DNA from: Actinomycetes bacterium
GTDB taxonomy: Bacteria > Actinomycetota > Acidimicrobiia > Acidimicrobiales > Ilumatobacteraceae
Direction of reading: 5' to 3'
Assembly (NCBI GenBank): GCA_025356335.1
Contig: JANXUF010000066.1
Span: forward strand, 1-49,874
Length of the DNA stretch: 49,874 nucleotides
Both the position numbers and the translations under genes were made by a program. Positions 42,700-49,566 of the stretch are shown piece by piece; position 1 is the first letter of the stretch; each line of letters opens with the position of its first letter. The notes beneath the pieces were generated by a model, which worked only from the letters and a program-made list of their open reading frames with translations, was not told where the DNA came from and made no database searches.

Positions 42700-43149
42700 T
42701 CAGGTGGGAGCGCTGTCGTCCCAGCTCGGGAACTCCTCCATTCGGCTCCACAGTCTCCGGCAGCGGCGGTGCAGCAGACGCCACTCCCCGCCGCGCTGAT
42801 GCAGCGTGTCGATGTACGCCAGGCATGAGAGCAGGTGCCGTTCGGTCCCGTTGCCGAGCTTCCACACGCACGCATTGAGGCAGTAGGCATCGCAGCTCGC
42901 CGTCGTTGCATCCGACGCAACCTGCACGCTTACGTTGGTGAACTGATGGGTGATGGCGTCGACCCTCGTCAGGACGATCGCCAGCCAGGCGCAGAACTCG
43001 TCGGCTGTCCCCGTAAACCCCATGTGGTCGTCGAAACCTTCGTCCCAGTAGCAGCTGCGTACCACGTCGAGGTCGTTGCGGTCGACGCCTCGTGCGTAGC
43101 GGTACAGCAGTTGTTCGATCGCCCGTTCGTCGGCGAGATGGTCGCTCAT
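42700..43149 (-). CDS. SnoaL/NTF2-like protein
   Basis: 149 residues when started at ATG 43149 ('MSDHLADERAIEQLL'), with AGGGGGAAG upstream; the frame extends to 43242 over the promoter. Cone-shaped NTF2 fold: 'AIEQLLYRYARGVDRNDLDV' helix, 'CYWDEGFDDHMGFTGTADEF', then beta-strands to 'GGEWRLLHRR'. The Tyr and the Asp in the first helix are the usual pocket residues of SnoaL_4-type hydratases, cyclases and isomerases; scytalone-dehydratase and ketosteroid-isomerase relatives share the fold. Divergent from another NTF2-like gene at 43265. Function open; an isomerase or dehydratase step would fit. Confidence 0.75.
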   Translation of the reverse strand: MSDHLADERAIEQLLYRYARGVDRNDLDVVRSCYWDEGFDDHMGFTGTADEFCAWLAIVLTRVDAITHQFTNVSVQVASDATTASCDAYCLNACVWKLGNGTERHLLSCLAYIDTLHQRGGEWRLLHRRCRRLWSRMEEFPSWDDSAPT

Positions 43150-43207
43150 CTTCCCCCTCGTGTCGTGTGATCGCACCACGCGGATCGGGTGGTGTTGACA
43201 GATCATC

Positions 43208-43224
43208 GCAATCTTATATATGTT
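43208..43224 (+). promoter_or_regulatory. AT-rich element in divergent promoter
   Basis: GCAATCTTATATATGTT, upstream of the NTF2-like gene at 43265 and of the divergent one starting at 43149. It contains ATC and a TATATA -10-like core. Weak symmetry; included because it occupies the same position as the better dyads. Confidence 0.35.
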
Positions 43225-43264
43225 CGTATGACTTCGATTCACCTTCGCGAAATGGGGAACTCAC

Positions 43265-43843
43265 ATGGAACACATCGATCCGAGCATGGGCTGGCAGCTG
43301 GTCACGGCGCGGCTGGAACGCACCGAGAATCCGCGCCACCGGATGATGCTTGACGTCGTCATCACCCACCTCAAAGCGGAAGCGTCGCTGCACCTCGAAG
43401 GACTGCTCGTCGGTCTCGCCGGAACGCCGGAGTACCACATGTGGGGTTCTGGCAGGGACACCGGTCCGAAGGGGTTGCCGGCGATCCGGCAGTATTACAC
43501 GGAACTCGTCGAAGCCCGCCGTGGCGTGCTGGAGTACGCCATCGAACGGATCGTCGTCGACGACGACTGCATCGTCACCGAGGGCTTCATCCGCGCCTAT
43601 CAGACAGGCGCCGTTGCCAAAGCCTTCGGCTACGACGTACCGAAACTCGACGCCACCTATCTCGTCAGCTATCGTGCCCTCGTGCTGTGGCCGTTCAACG
43701 AACAGGGCGAACTGCTTGGCGAAGACGGCTACGGAGCGGTGGACTCCAACGCTTTCAACGAGGTCAAGGGTGAGGAGATCCCCGACGTCTTCATCGGCCT
43801 GTTCGACGAATCCGAATACGCGCAGGTGGGCATCAGCGCCTGA
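43265..43843 (+). CDS. NTF2-like protein (SnoaL-like), unknown role
   Basis: 192 residues, ATG after AATGGGGAACTC. Features: a first helix 'HRMMLDVVITHLKAEASLHL', 'GLPAIRQYYTELVEARRG', 'ERIVVDDDCIVTEGFIRAYQ' strands, and 'ALVLWPFNEQGELLGEDGYG' near the end. This is the order of an NTF2/SnoaL fold with an extended C-terminus. No catalytic assignment is possible from sequence. Single gene, followed by a hairpin; its divergent neighbour is of the same superfamily but only distantly similar. Confidence 0.7.
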   Translation: MEHIDPSMGWQLVTARLERTENPRHRMMLDVVITHLKAEASLHLEGLLVGLAGTPEYHMWGSGRDTGPKGLPAIRQYYTELVEARRGVLEYAIERIVVDDDCIVTEGFIRAYQTGAVAKAFGYDVPKLDATYLVSYRALVLWPFNEQGELLGEDGYGAVDSNAFNEVKGEEIPDVFIGLFDESEYAQVGISA

Positions 43844-43889
43844 ACGGACTCGGTGCAATCGTGCGTCGGGCCTCATCGCAATCAGAACG

Positions 43890-43912
43890 GCGCGTGCGAT
43901 CAGCGCACGCGC
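43890..43912. terminator. hairpin between convergent genes
   Basis: GCGCGTGC (43890-43897) and GCACGCGC (43905-43912) with a 7-base loop, between the NTF2-like gene and the convergent monooxygenase. Both sides end near it (43843 and 43930). Confidence 0.6.
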
Positions 43913-43929
43913 AGTTTGCGTGTGTCCGA

Positions 43930-45138
43930 TCAGCCGGCCAGCGGTCCCATGCCCCAGCGCATGCGGCCGTACTGCTCGGCATTGTCCTCCCATCCGAAGA
44001 CGGCATGGCGTGTTCCGGCGATGAGGTCGCCGACGAGTCTGCCGACCGGATTGCCGTCGTAGACGACGCTGCTGCCGAAGTGGTCGAGCAGCCGTCGCCC
44101 GGAGGTGAGCAGCAAGCGGTAGCTGTAGGCGGCGTTGCGGCCGACCTCGCAAACGCTCTCGTAGCCGACCACATCGCCGGCTTCGGCCGCAGCGCGCATG
44201 CGCGTCATGTCGTGCTCGAACAGCAGCGAGGCGCACTGGATCTCGGCTGACGATTCGGCGAGCGCCACCTGCGTCAACGGGTTCTCGGTGGTCATCCGTC
44301 CGCTGACAGACGATCGCCGGCCGACCAGCGACGTCTCGAATCGCTCGAGCGCCGCCCATGCCGTGCCGAGCAGGCACGAACCGGTCCAGTATCCCCAGAC
44401 GTGACCTGGCAGGCGATGGGTCGGATCCTCGTCGTACAGCGCGCTGCCCGGTTCGGCGATCGAGCGCTGGTGGGCGACGGACAGGATGCGATGGCGCGGG
44501 ACGAAAGCGTTGGCGAGCAGCACTTCCTTCGAGCCGGTGCCCTTCAGCCCGAGCGTATGCCAGTCGTCCACGATCTCGAAGTCGCCGCGCGGCACGAGCG
44601 CACCGTCGGTGCTGTCGCTCGCCACGCGTGTGATCCACAGCCAGTCGGCGTGATCGATCCCACTCGAGAACTTCCATCGACCTGACAGCACGAACCCGTC
44701 GTCCTGTTCGACGAGCGTGCTGGTGATCATCGCCTTGGCGGTGGCGCAGGTGACGTCAACGGTGCCGGCGAAGTATTCGGCCTGCGTCGCCGCATCGAAA
44801 CGGCTCGCACCCCAGTTGTGGACGAGGTATTGGGCGAGCACCCAGGCGGTCGACGAGCAGCCACGCCCCAGTTCGGTGGCGACGGTGAGGCCGGTGTCGA
44901 GGCCGAGGCCGAATCCCCCGAAGCGCTCGAGTGTGGCGACGCGCAACAGACCTGACGCCCGGAGTTCTTCGACCGTCGCATCCGGCAGCCGGCGCAGACG
45001 TTCGCATTCGTCGACGCGCGCCCTGATCCCCGGAACGAGCGATCTCGCGATCTCTAGCACCTGCTGGCGGTCGGGCCGTGGAGCAGTGGGCATTCGGCCG
45101 TCGACCGGTGATGTCCTCACGTCGACCAGGTTTGTCAT
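43930..45138 (-). CDS. flavin-dependent monooxygenase, HsaA/acyl-CoA-dehydrogenase fold (group D)
   Basis: 402 residues from ATG 45138 (AAGGGG upstream); the frame goes on to 45195, across the promoter. Acyl-CoA dehydrogenase-like fold with 'RLRRLPDATVEELRASGLLR', 'GRGCSSTAWVLAQYLVHNWG', 'LSGRWKFSSGIDHADWLWIT' and 'GLKGTGSKEVLLANAFVP'. The 'SG-x-W-x-FSSG-x-DHADW' block is characteristic of two-component hydroxylases such as HsaA (3-HSA hydroxylase of steroid ring A/B breakdown) and DszC-like enzymes, not of true dehydrogenases. These need reduced flavin from a separate reductase (HsaB-type), and no such gene is seen in the window. Substrate unknown; a phenolic or cyclic intermediate is likely. 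Confidence 0.82.
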   Translation of the reverse strand: MTNLVDVRTSPVDGRMPTAPRPDRQQVLEIARSLVPGIRARVDECERLRRLPDATVEELRASGLLRVATLERFGGFGLGLDTGLTVATELGRGCSSTAWVLAQYLVHNWGASRFDAATQAEYFAGTVDVTCATAKAMITSTLVEQDDGFVLSGRWKFSSGIDHADWLWITRVASDSTDGALVPRGDFEIVDDWHTLGLKGTGSKEVLLANAFVPRHRILSVAHQRSIAEPGSALYDEDPTHRLPGHVWGYWTGSCLLGTAWAALERFETSLVGRRSSVSGRMTTENPLTQVALAESSAEIQCASLLFEHDMTRMRAAAEAGDVVGYESVCEVGRNAAYSYRLLLTSGRRLLDHFGSSVVYDGNPVGRLVGDLIAGTRHAVFGWEDNAEQYGRMRWGMGPLAG

Positions 45139-45181
45139 CCGTATCCCCTTACGTTCGCTGCGCAGCTCCTCATACATTGTA

Positions 45182-45192
45182 ATCATATAGAT
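45182..45192 (-). promoter_or_regulatory. promoter dyad of the monooxygenase gene
   Basis: On the minus strand ATCTATATGAT, identical to the element at 9602-9612. TATGAT here can be the -10 box, followed by a leader of about 40 bases to the ATG at 45138 or a very short one to an in-frame ATG near 45177. Confidence 0.5.
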
Positions 45193-45219
45193 CACAGCCG
45201 GTCTCGGCAGAGGCAGGCG

Positions 45220-45756
45220 TCAGTCGGCGAAGTTGCGCAGCGCATCGGCCAAGCGGTCGAGGTTGCCCGCCAGCGACTGCAATTCGACGTTGCTCCAGTC
45301 GACGAGCGCGTCCGAAAAAGCTCGCTGCCAGGCGGCGCCGATCTTGCCGGCGACCGCCTTCCCGGCTCCGCTGGTCGTCACGACCGACACCCGACGGTCG
45401 TCGGGGTGGACGGAGCGTTCGACCAGCCCGAGGTCTTCGAGACGGCGGATCTGGCGGCTCACCGTGGAGATGTCGAGCAGCATCTCGTTCGCCAGTTCGC
45501 TGAGCGAGGCGGTCCCGAGCGTGTCGATGCTGAACAACGTGGCGTAGGCGCCGCGGTCGAGGTAGACACCCGAATCGAGCATCACCCGCTTGTGCACTGC
45601 GGGGAGCCTGGCGTGGCGGATCACCCGCTGCAGATGGGCTTGCACGGCAGCCGCAACAGCAGCGTGGGAGCGCTCGACGTCATCAGCGTGTCCGACGTGG
45701 CGAGCGTGTTCGGGGTCGCCGTCGGTCTGCTCGGCGACCCTCTTCGTTTGCGGCAT
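45220..45756 (-). CDS. MarR-family transcriptional regulator
   Basis: 178 residues from ATG 45756; the frame continues far upstream but overlaps the divergent gene and has no start context. Winged helix with 'SLSELANEMLLDISTVSRQI' (recognition helix), 'RRLEDLGLVERSVHPDDRRV' (wing with the DxR motif) and helical dimerisation ends. The N-terminal 35 residues are Arg/Glu/His-rich and untypical. It probably represses the divergent amidohydrolase operon (45904) and itself through the palindrome at 45813, releasing when a phenolic or acyl-CoA ligand binds, as is usual for MarR proteins in catabolism. Confidence 0.88.
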   Translation of the reverse strand: MPQTKRVAEQTDGDPEHARHVGHADDVERSHAAVAAAVQAHLQRVIRHARLPAVHKRVMLDSGVYLDRGAYATLFSIDTLGTASLSELANEMLLDISTVSRQIRRLEDLGLVERSVHPDDRRVSVVTTSGAGKAVAGKIGAAWQRAFSDALVDWSNVELQSLAGNLDRLADALRNFAD

Positions 45757-45812
45757 CGCCGGAGCATACGCACCGACCGGGCTCGACGTTGCCCGATGGT
45801 GGTGATATATTC

Positions 45813-45825
45813 GCTTGGTACAAGC
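45813..45825. promoter_or_regulatory. probable MarR operator
   Basis: GCTTG-GTA-CAAGC, a perfect 5-bp-arm palindrome, extended by a TT(C)/(A)A pair to TT-N-GCTTGGTACAAGC-AA. This is the size and TTG...CAA style of many MarR sites. It sits between the MarR gene and the divergent amidohydrolase, just after a -10-like GATATAT (45804-45810). It is unlike the ATC/GAT dyads elsewhere. Confidence 0.65.
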
Positions 45826-45903
45826 AACTAATTGTCTCCGGAAGACGATTGGCAGGGGATCGCTCGACGCCAGCACGGCTGGTCGGGCAGAAGGAGACGG
45901 GCG

Positions 45904-47565
45904 ATGAGCTTCGTGCTGCGCAACGCAACAGTGGTCGACGGGACAGGGGCGCCCGGTCGCAAGGCCGACGTACTGGTCGAGGGAGACCGCATCACCAAGG
46001 TCGGCGAGGTACCGGCTTCGCCTTACGTCGAAGAGTTCGATCTGACCGGACTGGTGCTGTGCCCCGGCTTCATCGACGTCCATACGCACTTCGACGCCCA
46101 GGTCTTCTGGGATTCGCAGTTCACGCCTTCGTGCTGGCATGGCGTCACCACCGTCGTGCAGGGCAACTGCGGATTCGGTATCGCACCGATGCGCCCGGCC
46201 GACCGCTTCGCAATCACCGACACGCTCGCCCGCGTCGAGGGCATGAGCCTCGACACACTGGACGCCGGTATCGACTGGAGTTTCGAGACCTTCCCCGAGT
46301 ACATGGAGGCGATCCGTAAGGCGCCGAAGATGCTGAATCTGGCGACCTACGTCGGCCATACGCCGATCCGCATGTACGTGATGGGCGCTGACGATTCGGC
46401 CACCAGGACCGCGACGGATGACGAGATCGCCGAGATGAAGGCGCTGGTACTGGAAGCAATGCAGGCCGGGGCGATCGGTTTTAGTACGTCGAAGGCTCCG
46501 AGCCACGTCGGCACGAAGGCGCTGCCGGTACCGAGCAGGCTGGCGTCGATGGCCGAGACGGAGATCCTTATCGCCGCTGTCGGCGAGCACGGCCGGGGCG
46601 TCGTCGAGATGACCTACGGTCCGGAATACCCGCTGGTCGAGGCGTCCCGTGTCTCCAAGGAGACAGGCGTGCGCATCTCGTGGGGTTCGCTGCTCACCGG
46701 GCTGTTCGGCCCCCGTGGCACGGCGATGGACATGCTGAACAAGTCGACGGCCGTCGGCGGCGACGTCTGGCCGCAGGTCAGTACGCGCTACATCGCCACA
46801 CAGTTCCACCTACGCGACTCGCTGCTGTTCTGGGCACCGCTCCCGGCGTTCCGCGAGATCCTGGCGATGCCGGACGACGAGCGTCAGAATCTCTACGCAG
46901 ATCCGGAATGGCGTGCTCGCGCCCGTGAAGATGCTCACTCCGGCAAGCACGAGCCGGCGATGCACCCGCTCGCCAAATACACGATCTACGTGGAGGAGAC
47001 GACGAAGCACGAGGCCCTCAAGGGGATCGACCTCAAGGTGCTCACCGCCGAGCGCGGCGTCGACGAGGTCGACCTGATCATCGACCTCGGACTCGAAGAG
47101 AATCTGGAGACCCGCTTCGGCGTCATCATCGACAACAACGATCCGGTCGAACTCGAACAACTGCTGATGGACCCGCGCACGCTGTGGGGTGCTCACGATG
47201 CCGGCGCGCACGTCGACACGATCGCCGACTCCTGCTACACGAGCCACGTCCTCGGCCAGTTTGTCCGCGACGAGCAGATGATGACCGTCGAGCAGGCCGT
47301 GCACCGCATGACCGGTCACCCGGCCGATTTCTTCGGCTTCGACGACCGCGGCCGTCTCGTCGAGGGCAATATCGCCGACCTCGTCGCCTTCGACCCGACC
47401 ACCGTCGCGGCGCTGGACAAGCAGCGCGTCTGGGACTTCCCGGCGAACGGCGACCGCCTGGTGGTGCAGAGCCGTGGCATCGAGCACGTCTGGGTCAACG
47501 GTGTGCCGATCCGTCAGAACGGTGTGCAGATCGAAGATGCAGTTCCGGGCGTGATCGTTTCATGA
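45904..47565 (+). CDS. amidohydrolase, D-aminoacylase/dihydroorotase-like (amidohydrolase-3)
   Basis: 553 residues; ATG 45904 after GAAGGAGACGG is chosen over an upstream ATG at 45832 that lies in the operator region. Urease-type metallohydrolase: 'VDGTGAPGRKADVLVEGDRI' N-terminal beta-sandwich, 'LVLCPGFIDVHTHFDAQVFW' (H-x-H metal pair), 'GVTTVVQGNCGFGIAPMRP', 'GAHDAGAHVDTIADSCYTSH' (late Asp/His) and 'EQAVHRMTGHPADFFGFDDR'. N-acyl-D-amino-acid deacylases share this pattern, including 'GNCGFGIAP'. In catabolic clusters related proteins hydrolyse cyclic or linear amides. First gene of a two-gene operon under the MarR regulator. Confidence 0.85.
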   Translation: MSFVLRNATVVDGTGAPGRKADVLVEGDRITKVGEVPASPYVEEFDLTGLVLCPGFIDVHTHFDAQVFWDSQFTPSCWHGVTTVVQGNCGFGIAPMRPADRFAITDTLARVEGMSLDTLDAGIDWSFETFPEYMEAIRKAPKMLNLATYVGHTPIRMYVMGADDSATRTATDDEIAEMKALVLEAMQAGAIGFSTSKAPSHVGTKALPVPSRLASMAETEILIAAVGEHGRGVVEMTYGPEYPLVEASRVSKETGVRISWGSLLTGLFGPRGTAMDMLNKSTAVGGDVWPQVSTRYIATQFHLRDSLLFWAPLPAFREILAMPDDERQNLYADPEWRARAREDAHSGKHEPAMHPLAKYTIYVEETTKHEALKGIDLKVLTAERGVDEVDLIIDLGLEENLETRFGVIIDNNDPVELEQLLMDPRTLWGAHDAGAHVDTIADSCYTSHVLGQFVRDEQMMTVEQAVHRMTGHPADFFGFDDRGRLVEGNIADLVAFDPTTVAALDKQRVWDFPANGDRLVVQSRGIEHVWVNGVPIRQNGVQIEDAVPGVIVS

Positions 47566-48761
47566 CCACGGTGGACGACATGGTCGTCGGAACAGCGAAC
47601 TACCTCGACGATGTCCGCATCATCGATACGGACACCCACATCATCGAGCCGGCTGATCTGTGGACATCGCGTGTCCCCAAGAAGTGGGTCGACCTCGTTC
47701 CACAGGTCCGTTGGGATCCCGAAGGCGGTGAGGACGTGTGGATGCTTGGCGACACCAAGCTGTACGCCGCCGGCCTGGCGTGCGGTGCGAGCTGGCATGA
47801 GTACCCGCCGGATCATCCGCGCCATATCGAAGACGCCGACGTCCGCAACTACGACCCGTACAAGCGGCTCGAACACATGGACCTGTACGGCATCGAGGCG
47901 CAGGTGCTGTACCCGAACATCGGCGTCTTTCAGGTCAACCACTTCATGGACGCAGCCGTCGAACCGGCGCTGGCTGTCGAGATGGTCCGTGCCTACAACG
48001 ACTTCCTGTTGGAGTGGCGTGACATCGCCCCGCGCCGCTACATCCCGATCATGACGCTGCCGTTCTGGGATCTGCCGGCGTCGCTTGCGGAGATGCGCCG
48101 CGCAAAGGAGGAGGGCCACAAGGGCATTGTCTTCCCGGCGCGGATGGGCGATTTCTCACTCCCCGAGCTGTCGGATCCGCACTGGGATCCGCTGTGGGCC
48201 CAGGCGCAGGAGATGCAGCTCTCAATCAACTTCCACATCGGGTCCGGCAACATCCCGATGTACGGAACGTCGAATGCCGGCAAACATCTCAACTACGCCT
48301 GGACCGGGACGCTGCTGTTCAACCTCAACGCCTCGGCGATCGTCTCGGTCATCTTCGGCGGTATCGCTGAACGCTTCCCGAGCCTCGACTTCGTGTCCGT
48401 CGAGAGCGGTGTCGGCTGGCTGCCCTTCCTCGTCGAGCAGATGGACTGGAACTGGCTCGGAGCCGGTATCCACAAGAAGCATCCAGAGCTGAAGCTGCTG
48501 CCGAGCGAGTACTTCGCCCGGCAGATCTACAGCTGCTTCTGGTTCGAGACGGAGACCGCCAAGGCGGCGATCCGCCAACTCGGCGCAGACCGCATCCTCT
48601 ACGAAACGGATTTCCCGCACTCGACTGGAATGACGCCAGGGCCGGCGACCGGTGCGAGCGCGCCGCGCGACTATCTGCGCAAGCACTTCAGCGACATGCC
48701 GGAAGCGGACATGCGCAAGGTGCTGTACTCCAACGCAGCCCGGCTGTATCACCTCGCCTGA
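47562..48761 (+). CDS. amidohydrolase-2 family protein
   Basis: 399 residues; ATG overlaps the upstream stop (ATGA). Motifs: 'IIDTDTHIIEPADLWTSRVP' (D-x-H-x-x-E), 'VRNYDPYKRLEHMDLYGIEA', 'SINFHIGSGN' barrel His, 'FVSVESGVGWLPFLVEQMDW', 'YSCFWFETE' and 'LYETDFPHSTGM' with the late Asp. It resembles the widespread actinobacterial amidohydrolases next to monooxygenases and acyl-CoA enzymes. Sixth amidohydrolase-2 protein in this window. Probable role after or beside the aminoacylase-like enzyme, but the order is unknown. No further gene of the island follows. Confidence 0.85.
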   Translation: MTTVDDMVVGTANYLDDVRIIDTDTHIIEPADLWTSRVPKKWVDLVPQVRWDPEGGEDVWMLGDTKLYAAGLACGASWHEYPPDHPRHIEDADVRNYDPYKRLEHMDLYGIEAQVLYPNIGVFQVNHFMDAAVEPALAVEMVRAYNDFLLEWRDIAPRRYIPIMTLPFWDLPASLAEMRRAKEEGHKGIVFPARMGDFSLPELSDPHWDPLWAQAQEMQLSINFHIGSGNIPMYGTSNAGKHLNYAWTGTLLFNLNASAIVSVIFGGIAERFPSLDFVSVESGVGWLPFLVEQMDWNWLGAGIHKKHPELKLLPSEYFARQIYSCFWFETETAKAAIRQLGADRILYETDFPHSTGMTPGPATGASAPRDYLRKHFSDMPEADMRKVLYSNAARLYHLA

Positions 48762-49251
48762 GTTGGACGACGGTAGTTGTCGTTCCGGGCCAGGCCCCGT
48801 CCCAGTTCAGGGCGAACCGGCGGGTCTGGGCTCGGTCCTGGCGCATCCAGGTTGGGAGACGAGCGGCCGATGACGAAAGCTCGGACCGGGCAGCGTCCGG
48901 CAGTATCGCCAGATCGTGTAGTTGACGCCGATCAGGTCGACGGTTGCCAGCTCGCCGAAACGGACGATAGTTGCGGCCCACTTCCGGCGACATTCGTGGG
49001 GCCAAATACGGAGGGGCGGGTTTGGGTTTCCGTCGGCGACCGACCGGTCTTCGGCGTAGTCCGGGTGCATCACGTCGGCCGCCGGTCTGGATCACTCGTT
49101 GAGTCTTTCGGGCGTGTGCCTTGCTCTGGACCCGTGAGCGGCAATGTCGGGGCATCGCCTGAGCAGGCGATCTGATCGACCGCGGATCCACACTCATTCC
49201 GACACCCGCCCAAGCGATCGACTACCAGTGTCGAAGAATGGGATTCCGGTC
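48762..49251. other. about 490 bases without a convincing gene
   Basis: Several open frames overlap here on both strands (for example 48777-49175 plus and 48807-49073 minus), but none has a recognisable motif or a good start. This marks the right boundary of the catabolic island; I regard it as degraded or spacer DNA. Confidence 0.4.
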
Positions 49252-49337
49252 GGTGTCGATGCTGACCTGGTTGCTGACTTCTTGCTCTCATCGTGCTCCT
49301 GAGCAGGTACTCGTTGCGCTGTGGCGGAATCTCACCC
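49252..49337 (+). repeat. right copy of the direct repeat
   Basis: Matches 272-358 in the two motif blocks (28 of 30 bases in the first; 15 of 16 in TGGCGGAATCTCACCC) with a spacing one base shorter. Same orientation as the left copy. It lies about 230 bases before the transposon-type gene at 49567, so it may be the outer end of that element. Confidence 0.5.
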
Positions 49338-49377
49338 ATCTGAAGTTGTCGGCAGCTTGATTCCTTACGAGCGAGGG

Positions 49378-49530
49378 TCATGACTGGCCAACCGAAATGT
49401 CGCCGTCGAGAAATGCGTTGAACGCGACTGCCCACCGGTCAAGCGTTTTGCCGGCTCGGGCCTGTGTAACAGCGTGGTGGCTGAGGCGTCGGTAGCGTTG
49501 GTACCAATTGTAGAGCGCCACGTTCGTTGA
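49378..49530 (-). other. possible C-terminal coding remnant
   Basis: A minus-strand frame ending at 49378 reads like protein over its last 50 residues ('ALYNWYQRYRRLSHHAVTQA' then 'AGKTLDRWAVAFNAFLDG'), while the part further upstream is low-complexity. I do not recognise it. It may be the tail of a transposase or recombinase, or chance. Confidence 0.2.
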
Positions 49531-49566
49531 GGATGGTTGGGCTTGTTGGCGACAGGTTGGGTGGGG

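Noticed and set aside
43214..44677. A 487-codon minus-strand frame over the NTF2-like gene and the monooxygenase
   Set aside because: It is Arg-rich without motifs and lies in a different frame from the monooxygenase; the plus-strand gene at 43265 has a clean ribosome site.
45220..46809. A 529-codon minus-strand frame
   Set aside because: Only the part from 45756 downward is a recognisable MarR protein. The upstream part lies opposite the amidohydrolase gene and crosses the operator.
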